From assembly GCA_904066235.2 (NCBI GenBank), contig CAJFCV020000001.1, positions 12,085,291 through 12,149,290 of the forward strand: 64,000 nucleotides of DNA, given 5' to 3'. This document shows positions 1 to 7,245 of this stretch, piece by piece. The notes under the pieces were generated by a model that was not told where the DNA came from, made no database searches, and saw nothing but the letters and a program-made list of their open reading frames with translations. The DNA is from Bursaphelenchus xylophilus. Lineage: Eukaryota > Nematoda > Chromadorea > Rhabditida > Aphelenchoididae. The stretch's first letter is position 1. Each line of letters begins with the position of its first letter. Made by a program: the position numbers and the translations under genes.

Positions 1-53
1 CCCTTTCCCTTTCCCTTTCCCTTTCCCTTTCCCCTCCCACTCCCTCCCCTTCA
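1..53. repeat. Polypyrimidine microsatellite (CCCTTT)n
   Basis: Five perfect CCCTTT units are followed by an interrupted C/T tract up to about position 53. This is a low-complexity sequence. The unit is not the canonical nematode telomere repeat (TTAGGC), so I do not read it as a chromosome end. Confidence 0.85.
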
Positions 54-111
54 CCCAATCATCAAAGCCTGCTTTGGTGATTAAAGTAAGTTGTTTTTTC
101 CCCAATTGTAG

Positions 112-1264
112 GCCTTCATTTCTTGTTATAAGTCCAGATACTACTCGTTCTACTTTTAATCGTATCTATTTTCATGGAAATCATCGAGAATCCGTTTCTT
201 GGAGCCCTGGAGAAGTTGGAGAAATCAATGGTGCCCTGGAGGTCCCCACCGCGGAAAGATCAGAAAGGTATGTCGATTGGGAGTGATAAATTAGGGGACC
301 GAGATCTAGAAGGGATACTGCGAGCATTTTAAGTGAAAAAGAGCTTACAAGGGAAGTACTCCAAGTGCGACGCTCAGATTTTCTTTAAATTTGGCACACA
401 TGTCGGGTATGGACTAAATGTCAATTCCTGAAAGTTTTAGCTCGCGCTTTGCGGGCGCCACCGAGATATTGAACGCTTTTTGCCGCCGAGAGAGCACACT
501 AAACATGGAGAGCGGTCAAAGAGGAAAACAATCTTTTTGGCCGTAACTTCGCTTGTTTCGCGCGGAAAAAAATTTATTTTTTTGGAAAAAATTTATTTTT
601 TTGGAAAAAATTTATTTTTTTGGAAACTTTAGAAAGGGTAATGTCCCTTTATCGTAGAAATCGGCATGAAACTTTTCGTGCCGAAATTCGGCAAAAAGTG
701 TCAAAATTTTCGCCGACTTTCGATCTAAAAAATTTCGGTTGTTTCTGCAAAGCGCGAGCCAGGAAACTCGCATATATTTTAGAAAAAAAATATTCTAAAT
801 TTATGCCAAGTTTCATTAAAATCTGGGCGTCGCACGTATTCCCCTGTTAGGCTGATTTTGATTTTGTTTGTTTTTTTAGGGTATTTGAGGGAAATAAAAT
901 CTGCTGAGGGCTGTAGAAGCAATTTTATGGTGACTAATGACTAGTGCCATTAGACATGTCGTAATGGTGGTATTTAGAAATTTTTATATTGTTTATTAGG
1001 TTTATATTGTTCCAGTTTTTCGCTTTTTAATGCATTGTTCTTTCAGAATGGCCTTCATCCTGCATGGTTGCCTGATGGTCGACAAGAAAGCTGGAGTGAT
1101 CGGAAACAAGGAACAAGTCACTCTGCCGAAACATGCCTTCCATGGAACGGGCGGCTTGTTTGAAGAGGAACAGTTCAATTTGTTTGGGGGTAAGTGAAGT
1201 TTCGTTAATAGAGGGTGACTTCGGTTGATCCATAGGCTGGAAATCCGTGTTAATGTGGGTTTGA
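112..1264 (+). CDS. Candidate three-exon gene, unrecognised product (partial at 5' end)
   Basis: I infer exons 112-267, 1047-1189 and 1236-1264. Exon 1 follows an acceptor (attgtag) and ends at a donor (AAAG|gtatgt) with two bases left over. Exon 2 follows ttctttcag, starts with the one base needed, and ends at GGGG|gtaagt with one base left over. Exon 3 follows a 46-nt intron ending ccatag and reaches TGA at 1262-1264. The phases agree throughout and give at least 108 residues, including a stretch HGCLMVDKKAGVIGNKEQ in exon 2. I do not recognise the family and see no signal peptide or membrane segment. The frame stays open upstream of 112 to at least 74, so the true 5' end is not defined. 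The 779-nt first intron holds a MITE-like element (about 351-856). Exon 3 encodes only about nine residues, which is a weak point. It could be a decayed gene. Confidence 0.38.
351..856. mobile_element. MITE-like palindromic element, family 1 copy A
   Basis: The left end (gggaagtact, then tgcgacgctcagatttt) is matched in reverse complement by the right end (atctgggcgtcgcacg, then attcccc), giving imperfect terminal inverted repeats of roughly 40 bp. The internal part from about 655 to 844 is clearly related to 4085-4274 (copy B): both contain atgaaacttttcgtg and the same right-hand terminus, followed by gctgat. Copy A has about 160 bp of extra internal sequence, including a 19-bp tandem repeat. 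It lies in the first intron of the candidate gene at 112-1264. There is no coding capacity for a transposase, and I could not define a target-site duplication. Confidence 0.7.
564..624. repeat. Short tandem repeat, 19-20 bp unit, three copies
   Basis: Three consecutive units start at ggaaaaaa (564, 584, 603) and each runs into atttattttttt, with spacing 20 and then 19. A fourth partial unit starts at 622. The repeat is inside MITE copy A and absent from copy B. Confidence 0.85.
857..1046. other. Intron remainder, no feature seen
   Basis: This AT-rich sequence between MITE copy A and the acceptor at 1046 shows no open frame or repeat that I can support. A T-rich tract leads into the ttctttcag acceptor. 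Confidence 0.4.
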
Positions 1265-1338
1265 AAGATGTACAGGGCGGTCCAGCCGAAGCTTCCATTC
1301 TTATTTTAAGTATTTCTCCGCCAGTAATGCACCAATTT

Positions 1339-2187
1339 CTATAAAATTTATATCAAATTGAACCTGGCGTATCCCATTTTTTGTCCACCAAATATGACGT
1401 GACCAAGTTCAAGGAGGCTCCCGTACTGACCCTTGGCATTTTCATTCCAAATTTTGGAGCCCGAAATCGGTGAAACTTGGAAAATTTTTGCGATGATTTT
1501 CAGTTGAGTTCTCGGACTTGGGAAATATTCGAGTCTCTCGCTAGGTGAAACTTTTATAAGTAGCATAAAAAGTTGACCGCAGGCAAGGAACAGTCATAAC
1601 TATTCTTCAAGGCATTACTCTGGTTATTTTTGGGGTAACAGTCTTAGCTCATTTGTTCAAACTTTTTTTTTTAATTAAAAAAAGTTTGATCAAATGAGCG
1701 GGACTCTCTATATTCATGACGTCTGCCCCGAGGACAAATAACAAGTTGTGAGGCCTAGATTGCCCGAGAAAAGAGCTTTTTTTCTATTTGTTCGACTTGC
1801 TACCTCGCAGGATTGAAATATGCTTTTTAGGGACTTGGACCTTGTCTGTGAACCTTACTTTTTAAAAAAAATTTTCATCAAATTTGGTGACTTTCGTTTT
1901 TGCCGGAATCAGAAAGTACTAGGTGGACGAAAAATAGGGTACCTCACCGTCAATTTTTTCATCCACTTCTAAATGTCCTATTTAGCCAAAGACTCGAATA
2001 TTTCCCAAGCCCGAGAACTCAACTGAAAATCATCGCAAAAATTTTCCAAGTTTCACCGATTTCGGGCTCCAAAATTTGGAATGAAAATGTCAAGGGTCAG
2101 AATGGGAGCCCTCTTGAACTTGGGCCCGTCGTATTTGGTGGACAGAAAATGGGGTACGTCAGCTTCAATTTGGTATAAATTTTATAG
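1339..2187. mobile_element. Foldback element with 198-bp terminal inverted arms
   Basis: Sequence 1339-1536 is repeated in reverse complement at 1990-2187 with high identity, and both arms are the same length. Outer ends read CTATAAAATTTATA on the left and its complement on the right. The outside flanks (ccaattt and ccaaata) are similar but not a clear target duplication. The central 450 bp has no transposase-like frame but holds a 53-bp palindrome. Long arms with a non-coding centre are typical of foldback or Mutator-like non-autonomous elements; the superfamily is an inference. Open frames that appear on opposite strands in the two arms are mirror images of each other and not genes. Confidence 0.75.
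1647..1699. repeat. 53-bp near-perfect palindrome
   Basis: The arms gctcatttgttcaaac and gtttgatcaaatgagc flank a T-run, aatt and an A-run. The 26-bp arms are centred on 1673 with one mismatch. It sits in the middle of the foldback element. Confidence 0.85.
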
Positions 2188-2448
2188 CCAAATACTTGAA
2201 ATAAGGATGGACGCTGAACCACCTTGTAGATTGCCAAATTCGTCGTCATGATGGATTTTTTCGCTCTCTGGTGTAATATTTAATCTGTTTGAGGGTAAAA
2301 GTTGATAAATGCACTTTTTGCTCCATGAATTGTCTGATTTAGTGGTAAAGGACTTGATTATGAAAGATTTAATAGGGGATTTATGTTGTTGATGAGATAA
2401 TTAAATTCCGTTTCAAATTTTTCCATTTGTAGTAAACATTGCTTCTAG
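2188..2448. other. Non-coding spacer, no feature seen
   Basis: AT-rich DNA between the foldback element and the acceptor at 2448 (gcttctag). I see no open frame, repeat or RNA structure here. It may be intron or upstream DNA of the candidate gene at 2449-3105. Confidence 0.4.
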
Positions 2449-3105
2449 GTCGCCCGTCCACGTTTGTATAAGAATGACAAATGGTATTAGCTTGAAGAAA
2501 TTTGAGTGTGGAGCGGCGTCAAGAACAAAATCATCATCGTTTAGTCCGCACAATGCGAGAAATTCAAAGGTAAGTGGCGGTTATTGTTATGATATGCTTC
2601 ATAAAGTAGTAGAACGATACAGAGGCTCCGTTTTCCACCCTAGAAAAGGAGGACTTGAAAAGTGCTTTGAGCCTGTTTTTTGAATTTTACGAATTGCTCC
2701 GATAGTTCACCAGCGAGTTTTTGAAAAACAAGTCATTGAGTTGTGCCATGTCACGCAGTAAAACAATTGGCGAAGGACGGGTAGCTAAGTGTAAGGCAGT
2801 GTCTTTAGTTTTGACATATCATAGTTAGACCCATAGGAATGCATCGGCAAAGCGGCTATTGTAATTATATTCAAACCAATCGTCGCATTTCCGTATTACT
2901 CATGAGATTGTTGAACTTATTTTTGATTTTTTAGTCTTAATCCCCATTTTCTTACAGATTCCTTCAAGTCACACTAAACCTGTCCGAGCAACTTTCCAGC
3001 CGAGAAGAAGAATCTACGATTTTAATTTGATCTATTTGTTTCTTTTTTATATTATCTTGCTTGCTTTGAAAGGGGAAGGGGAAATGGGAGAAAAGGGCGG
3101 AGAAG
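2449..3105 (+). CDS. Candidate two-exon gene fragment with one membrane segment, unrecognised
   Basis: Exon 2449-2569 ends at a strong donor (TCAAAG|gtaagt). Exon 2958-3105 follows a strong acceptor (ttttcttacag) and ends at another strong donor (GGAGAAG|gtaagt). Reading from ATG 2474, the first exon ends in phase 0 after 32 codons and the second continues open for 49 codons with one base left over, so a third exon is expected but was not found. The second exon encodes a basic stretch (FQPRRRIYDF) followed by a hydrophobic run (LIYLFLFYIILLAL) and then a Gly/Glu/Lys-rich tail produced by a polypurine tract. That pattern suggests a single transmembrane helix with a positively charged side. The frame is also open from 2449 to 2474, so an upstream exon is possible. 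I do not recognise the family. The gene may be truncated by the foldback element that begins near 3222. Confidence 0.42.
2570..2957 (+). other. Inferred intron of the 2449-3105 candidate gene
   Basis: The boundaries gtaagt at 2570 and ttttcttacag at 2957 match nematode-style splice consensus, and both flanking exons keep the frame. At 388 nt it is much longer than the other inferred introns here. No embedded element was seen. Confidence 0.42.
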
Positions 3106-3221
3106 GTAAGTAATCGGAATTGGGCTGATGCTGTAGGCGGGCAGCCTAGGACGAAATTTTTATTACTGGGACGGTAGAGAGCACATATCTTAGAGATTGA
3201 TGGTTTAGTCTGTAAGTGACG

Positions 3222-3671
3222 TTTCGGTCAGGGACAATTCGGGTCGAGACAGGTCGGGTCTACGATACCGTTTAATATTTTTGCTTCGGGATTTGGGAGA
3301 AAGGATTTTTTGGAGAATTGCAACAAAATTTTGAACTGTTTTCGTTTCGGCACTGGGGAGAAGGATTTTTTGGAGAATTGAGGCTTATTTTCGAATTTTT
3401 TTAGGAAAATAGTGTCTATAAGCGACGAGCAAATAAGAAAATCGTATCCATTGTTTATGTGTTTAACTGGAAGCACGGGATTAAGCGAAACAAAGCGAAA
3501 ACAGTTCAAAATTTTGTTCCAATTCTCCAAAAAATCCTTTTTCCCAAGTCCTGAAGCAAAGATATTAAACGGTATCGTTGACGTATCGTTGGTCGTTGAC
3601 AAGTCGAGACAACGAGCCGATCTGTCGCTGACCCGAAATTTCGCTGATCCGATCTGTCGCTGACCCGAAAT
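3222..3671. mobile_element. Foldback element with 83-bp inner arms
   Basis: Sequence 3262-3344 recurs in reverse complement at 3496-3578 (acgataccgtttaatat and its complement, through to gaactgttttcg). The outer ends are also related: tttcggtcagggaca on the left, and the reverse complement of the tgtcgctgacccgaaa motif on the right. There is no transposase frame. Open frames on both strands (near 3228-3602 and 3412-3663) contain the same peptide from mirror-image arms, which marks them as artefacts of the palindrome. Confidence 0.65.
3617..3671. repeat. Direct duplication of 23 bp, spacing 32
   Basis: The unit beginning ccgatctgtcgctgaccc occurs at 3617-3639 and again at 3649-3671, identical over 23 bases. 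It forms the right end of the foldback element. Confidence 0.85.
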
Positions 3672-3957
3672 GTTAGGACGCGGAAGTGAGGGGTAACTAG
3701 AATTCTTCTAGTTTTTGGCTCTGAAATGCGTTGAATTATGGCTCGACCTAGATACTTCTATCCTCTGGGACATTGGGCGTTTTCAACCTAAGAGACTGGC
3801 ATCGTATAAGGGTAGGATTCATACGTAGGAGGGGAATAGGGCCAGGAAGAACAGTTGGGTTAGTGAGGGTTGTTTATCCTTTGTTCGGCCGTAAAAGCGC
3901 CATTTTTTATCGGTATTGTGTTGTTTGAAACGTGTATTGATTTCCCGAAAATGGGAA
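3672..3957. other. Non-coding spacer with two small hairpins
   Basis: I see no gene here. A perfect hairpin at 3695-3713 has 8-bp arms (aactagaa/ttctagtt) and a 3-nt loop. A second at 3939-3960 has 8-bp arms (gatttccc/gggaaatc) and a 6-nt loop, overlapping the left edge of MITE copy B. Neither is followed by features that suggest a defined function. Confidence 0.5.
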
Positions 3958-4283
3958 ATCAGGCAGGGGAAGTACCCCCAAGTGTCACGCTCGGATTTTT
4001 TTTTCAAATTTTGCGCACACGTCGGCCGTAGATTAGATATCGATTCCTGAATGTTTTGCCTCTTTTTTACCCTCTATATTAGAAATAGGTATGAAACTTT
4101 TCGTGCTGAAATTTGGCAAAACGTCTAAAATTTTTGTCGACTTTTGGTTTAAAAATCTCGGTAGTTTCTGCCAAGTGCGAGCTAGGAAAATCGCATATAA
4201 TTTAGAAAAAATTATTCTAAATTTGGGCCAAGTTTCATCAAATTCTGAGCGTCGCATGTGGGGTACTTTCCCTATGGGCTGAT
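3958..4283. mobile_element. MITE-like palindromic element, family 1 copy B
   Basis: The left end (atcaggca, then ggggaagtaccccc) is mirrored by the right end (ggggtactttccc, then gggctgat), giving imperfect terminal inverted repeats of roughly 40 bp that include the gcgacgctcaga core. The body from 4085 is homologous to 655-844 of copy A. At about 326 bp it lacks the extra internal segment of copy A. There is no coding capacity. The opposed open frames seen here are shadows. Confidence 0.7.
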
Positions 4284-4573
4284 CCTGGTTGGTAAGTTCC
4301 CGGAATCCGGCGGCCAGGTGTTAAAGTGATGTTTGGAGGAGTTCTAGTCGTTGCAGAAAGTGCGTGGACCTTTCTTCACAAATTTTCCGCATTGTGCGTT
4401 TGACTTTTTACAACGTGCAATTCGAAAGTCGCAGCGACGTAGGCTTTTTTAAACTGTATCGCGGCGCATTTTTCGCGCGTGACAAGAATCGCACGGTGCA
4501 AGAAAAGAAGAAGAAAAATGCACTATGCGCCGCGAAGGAAACGTCTGCGCACTTCCTAGGACGACTAGTGGTA

Positions 4574-4881
4574 CTATTAGCATTTTCACAAAGTGCCTGG
4601 ATATTTGTCGCGGCGCGCACTGTGCGCAAAAGACCCCAATTTTTTGCACCGTGCATTGACCTGCTTTTTGGTTTTGCACTGTGCATTTGAAATATCGCTG
4701 CGACGTAAGCTTTTTTCTCAACTGCGCCGCCGCGATTTGGCTCAAAAATGTGCACAGTGCAATCGGCTTTTTTGGGGTTTGCACGGTGCGCAAAGGCAAA
4801 AATCCACAGTGCATCGGCGACAAAAGTTGCACTGTGCGAAAGCGAAATGATGTCCAGGCACTTCGTTCAAAATGCTACTAG
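4574..4881. mobile_element. Palindromic element a of the GCACNGTGC compound
   Basis: The left arm (ctattagcattttcac, then aaagtgcctgga, 4574-4601) and the right arm (4853-4881, reverse complement ctagtagcattttgaacg then aagtgcctgga) are inverted repeats of about 29 bp with a few mismatches and one indel. The right end overlaps the start of the next inverted repeat at 4876. Confidence 0.55.
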
Positions 4882-5138
4882 GCGGGCCAAAAAGTCTTGA
4901 CATGTTTTCGCACCGTGCGGGCGCATGAATTCGGTGTCGCGACGAGGTGTCGCGCGATAAAACCTTTGGCGGGGTGCGAATGAAGAACGCACTGTGCGTT
5001 GTTTACCCTTTTCAAAACAATCTTTTTGCACTGTGCGGTGTCGCATTGCACCGTAAATTTTTCTTGTCGCCGCGCGACAAATTGCATGCACGACGGCGCA
5101 CTGTGCAGACATGTCAAGACTTTTTGGCCCGCCTAGTA
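4876..5138. mobile_element. Palindromic element b with perfect 30-bp inverted repeats
   Basis: Positions 4876-4905 and 5109-5138 are exact reverse complements (TACTAGGCGGGCC... and ...GGCCCGCCTAGTA). If the outer TA on each side is a target duplication, the element would be a TA-inserting, Tc1/mariner-type non-autonomous element. That class is an inference. The interior has no transposase and carries GCACNGTGC sites. Confidence 0.65.
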
Positions 5139-5436
5139 TTACGCTTTTTCAAAAGTGCAGACACATTTTCCGGCTTTTTTTGCACCGCACAGTGCAAGTT
5201 TCGCGTTCCCCGCGCGACGCGATCCGATTCGAAACATTTTGCACTGTGCAATTTCAAAAAATTCGCGCCGGCTCCGTTGAGAAAAGCTTGCGTCGCAGCG
5301 ATATCCGGTTGCACAGTGCAAAAGGTCGAAATGCACCCCGCAAAAGGGAGTTTTGTGCACGGTGCGGCCCACGACAAAATGTGTCTGCACTTTTGAAAAA
5401 GCGTAATAATACGCGCGCTCAAAAGTCCTGACAATT
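5109..5436. mobile_element. Palindromic element c sharing an arm with element b
   Basis: Positions 5138-5168 and 5377-5407 are exact 31-bp inverted repeats (attacgctttttcaaaagtg and its complement). The palindrome continues outwards in degraded form: 5109-5137 pairs with 5408-5436, where the b-type terminus has decayed to cgcgcgctcaaaagtcctga. The terminus at 5109-5138 therefore serves both b and c, implying insertion of one element into another or duplication of a terminus. Confidence 0.6.
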
Positions 5437-5439
5437 TTC

Positions 5440-5677
5440 GCACCGTGCGAAACTTGGATGTCGAAGGTTGATTCAAAGGGCCTAGAACTTCTGACCTGCC
5501 CGATCTCTGGATGCTAGGGTTTGACCAAAGCAATTCTCTTGGTATTTCATTATCATCCGAACTAAACGCCGCATCCAGATCCCCAATTCCTTCTTCAATC
5601 ATCGCTTGATAGGCCTGTTTTGTCTTCTGCGGCCCCGGTTTGTTCGACTCCTCGACGCTAATCAATTTACCTGTCAT
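5440..5677 (-). pseudogene. Coding-like fragment, unrecognised
   Basis: Reading from an ATG at 5677 on the - strand, about 80 codons are open with a protein-like composition, including a lysine/proline-rich start, the acidic stretch DLDAAFSSDDNEIP and a serine/proline tail. The frame then runs into the GCACNGTGC compound, where continued openness is uninformative. Upstream, the - strand reads cagtggcggcccctcagg at about 5713-5730, which resembles the terminus of some hAT elements. The fragment could therefore be the N-terminal part of a transposon-borne gene, but I found no matching opposite terminus and do not recognise the protein. Confidence 0.25.
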
Positions 5678-5741
5678 TTTCGACGTGGGGGGGACTCTTG
5701 GATTCAGTGACTCCTGAGGGGCCGCCACTGCTCTTGAAGTG

Positions 5742-5766
5742 TAATACAAATTATTATTTTGTATTA
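5742..5766. repeat. AT-rich hairpin at the edge of SLC17 homology
   Basis: Nine-base arms (taatacaaa and tttgtatta) flank a 7-nt loop. It lies exactly where recognisable SLC17 homology stops on the - strand, so it may mark a breakpoint. Confidence 0.6.
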
Positions 5767-7152
5767 TAAGGAGTCAAAAAATAGCAAAAGAACTTCTGAA
5801 ATGTTGAAAAACATAATCAAGAAGTAACTTGCTAGTTGACAACTCTTGGAGACTCCCACCGAATCCATTCCGCATGAAACAATGGCCGCGGTGAAGAAAA
5901 CCTGCGATAAAATCTTCTGTTCGGCCGAAAGAAAGGCCAGGGTGATGAAACAAGCGCCCATGGAGTACAAGGAGACTGATGCAAGAATAATAACTCGGAT
6001 CTTGTCACCAACATATGGAATATCACTGAATGGTCCCACAATAGACTTCACAACGGTCGAGATCAGAGATTGCCACGGCTCCGGAGCGAAAATTTTGGGT
6101 GCGGCTCCAGCTCCCGAGCCCAAAGTCGGAGCCAGGCTTGTCAGCGTTCAGAAAAGTAAAATTTTCATGATCTTGTTAAACCAAATTGCTTGAAAAGTAC
6201 TGGGAAGGATGTGTTGCATACAGCTTGCTTGAAAAAACGTTGGGTGTATGATCTCTTGCACTAATAACGTTTATTTCTGGAAAAATATTTTTTAAAACTT
6301 TTTTGCACGGGAGCCGGGATTCGGAGCCGAAGGCCTTTTTAAATTTTTTATGGGAGCCGGAGCTGCAAATTTGGCCTCGGCTCCGGCTCTGGGAGCAAAG
6401 AGCCGGAGCCGAAATTTTGACCGTGGCAATCTGTGATCGAGATTACGAAGAGAAAAGCGGTCGAAAATCCCGAATTCTGAATGTCCAGACCATGGACCTA
6501 TAGAGATGTGGAAACATATCAGACGACAGGGTTTTCTGATAATAAAGTGGCCAAATTTTACCTAATTTAAATAGACCGGACCATACTGATAAAAGAACTC
6601 AAAACAAAAAATAGCCCGAACAATGATAGCAGGATTCCCATAACTGACTGGTCGGTTAAAATCTCCTTATATGGGACCTCGTGATTGTCATTATCAGCTC
6701 CAAAACCAATTTGTTTTCCCGCACAGTTTTTAGCTCTTTTTCACTGACATGTCTAAAGTAATGTCATCAAAGATGCGGCAACTAATTTTACCGATGCATG
6801 GTCGGAGAATCTTCAAAGAACCACCAGAACATAACAAAATAAATAACAGTCGCAGTCCCCTGCAAGTATTATACATACAACGCCGGCCAACTCCATTCAA
6901 TTTCGCATAACTCTCCGGCCACGGGCATCGTGAATATCTGGGCCAGTTGAAGATGGGCTGAAGTCCCAGCCACAGAAGTGACAGACTTTTGGAGACTAGC
7001 CCATTCCGCGATGATAGCACCCAGTGCAGGCCACGAAGTGGCGACAGCTACTCCTTGGAAGAACCGGAGAATAAAAACGGCGCCGAAGCCGAAGGGAACC
7101 ATCGACGGAAAAATTAAGGTGGCACCGGCGGAAATTAGATGTAAAGATAATA
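5764..7152 (-). pseudogene. SLC17-family (MFS anion/vesicular transporter) pseudogene
   Basis: Translated pieces match the SLC17 branch of the major facilitator superfamily (sialin, VGLUT and Na/phosphate cotransporter relatives), which moves organic anions or phosphate across membranes. The inferred pieces are: exon 7152-6792 (FILRFFQGVAVATSWPALGA, then TMPVAGELCE and YLQGTATVIYFVMFWWFFED), a 39-nt intron (6791-6753), exon 6752-6562 (HVSEKELKTV, VPYKEILTD, FFYQYGPVYLN), a 64-nt intron (6561-6498), and an exon from 6497 (GLDIQNSGFSTA) that resumes after an insertion at 6063 (TVVKSIVGPFSD, then RVIILASVSLYSMGACF and SVGVSKSCQLA). Defects: TAA after WPALYV, TAG directly after YLN, a frameshift near 6700, another near 6625, and the 372-bp insertion. 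About the first 130 and last 100 residues of a usual SLC17 protein are missing. A possible 33-nt intron (5828-5796, ending tttcag) lies near the 3' end. The family call is secure; the exact subfamily is not. Confidence 0.8.
6064..6435. mobile_element. Non-autonomous hAT-like element inserted in the SLC17 gene
   Basis: The ends CAGAGATTGCCACGG (6064-6078) and CCGTGGCAATCTGTG (6421-6435) are 15-bp terminal inverted repeats with one mismatch. The immediate flanks gtcgagat (6056-6063) and atcgagat (6436-6443) form an 8-bp target duplication with one mismatch. An 8-bp duplication and CA(G/C)-starting termini fit the hAT superfamily. Subterminal ggctccgg/gagccgg motifs on both sides resemble those of many hAT MITEs. 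No transposase is encoded; open frames inside are short. Removing it rejoins the SLC17 reading frame region. Confidence 0.8.
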
Positions 7153-7245
7153 CTGAAATGGATCGGGGGTTGTTAGAGAAGATGCAAAACTATTTTTAAG
7201 TTTTTTTACAAAGTTTTTTTTGAAAACTGGAACCTATAAAATAAA
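7153..7245. other. Spacer between the SLC17 exon and the satellite
   Basis: On the - strand this ends in a good acceptor (gatccatttcag) before the first recognisable SLC17 exon, so it is probably the 3' end of an intron. It is T/A-rich near 7200. No monomer similarity is clear left of about 7246. Confidence 0.5.

Larger units (their letters stand above)
4491..5448. repeat. Cluster of 16 GCACNGTGC palindromes
   Basis: Exact matches to the 9-base palindrome GCACNGTGC begin at 4491, 4617, 4646, 4676, 4752, 4781, 4829, 4910, 4989, 5028, 5098, 5187, 5241, 5311, 5357 and 5440. The middle base varies freely (T in seven, three each of A, G and C). Many sites extend to TGCACNGTGCA or CGCACNGTGCG. The region is also rich in gcgcg and gtcgc words and is unlike the AT-rich flanks. 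Several frames on both strands stay open through it for 80-150 codons because of base composition, not coding. What binds or acts on these sites cannot be told from sequence. Confidence 0.85.

Noticed and set aside
1..53. Telomere at the left end
   Set aside because: The unit CCCTTT is not a known nematode telomere repeat, covers only about 30 bases and decays at once into irregular pyrimidines.
86..111. A 26-nt intron between gtaagt and attgtag
   Set aside because: This is shorter than functional introns normally are, and the frame is open straight through, so there is no need to splice it.
1236..1338. An alternative exon reading LEIRVNVGLKDVQGGPAEAS
   Set aside because: The frame is open but its phase does not match the preceding exon's donor, whereas the chosen frame matches and reaches a stop.
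1348..2178. Two protein frames with the shared segment RLEYFPSPRTQLKIIAKIFQ, one on each strand
   Set aside because: They are mirror images produced by the 198-bp inverted arms of the foldback element, with no further coding evidence.
3228..3663. Two frames on opposite strands sharing AKILNGIVD
   Set aside because: They arise from the 83-bp inverted arms of the second foldback element.
4364..5749. Several overlapping frames of 80-211 codons on both strands
   Set aside because: The region is GC-richer and full of palindromes, which leaves many frames open in both directions. Only the part at 5440-5677 has protein-like composition and is kept as a weak fragment.
5764..7152. An intact SLC17 gene
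   Set aside because: Two in-frame stops, two frame changes, a 372-bp insertion and missing ends cannot all be explained by introns of plausible size.
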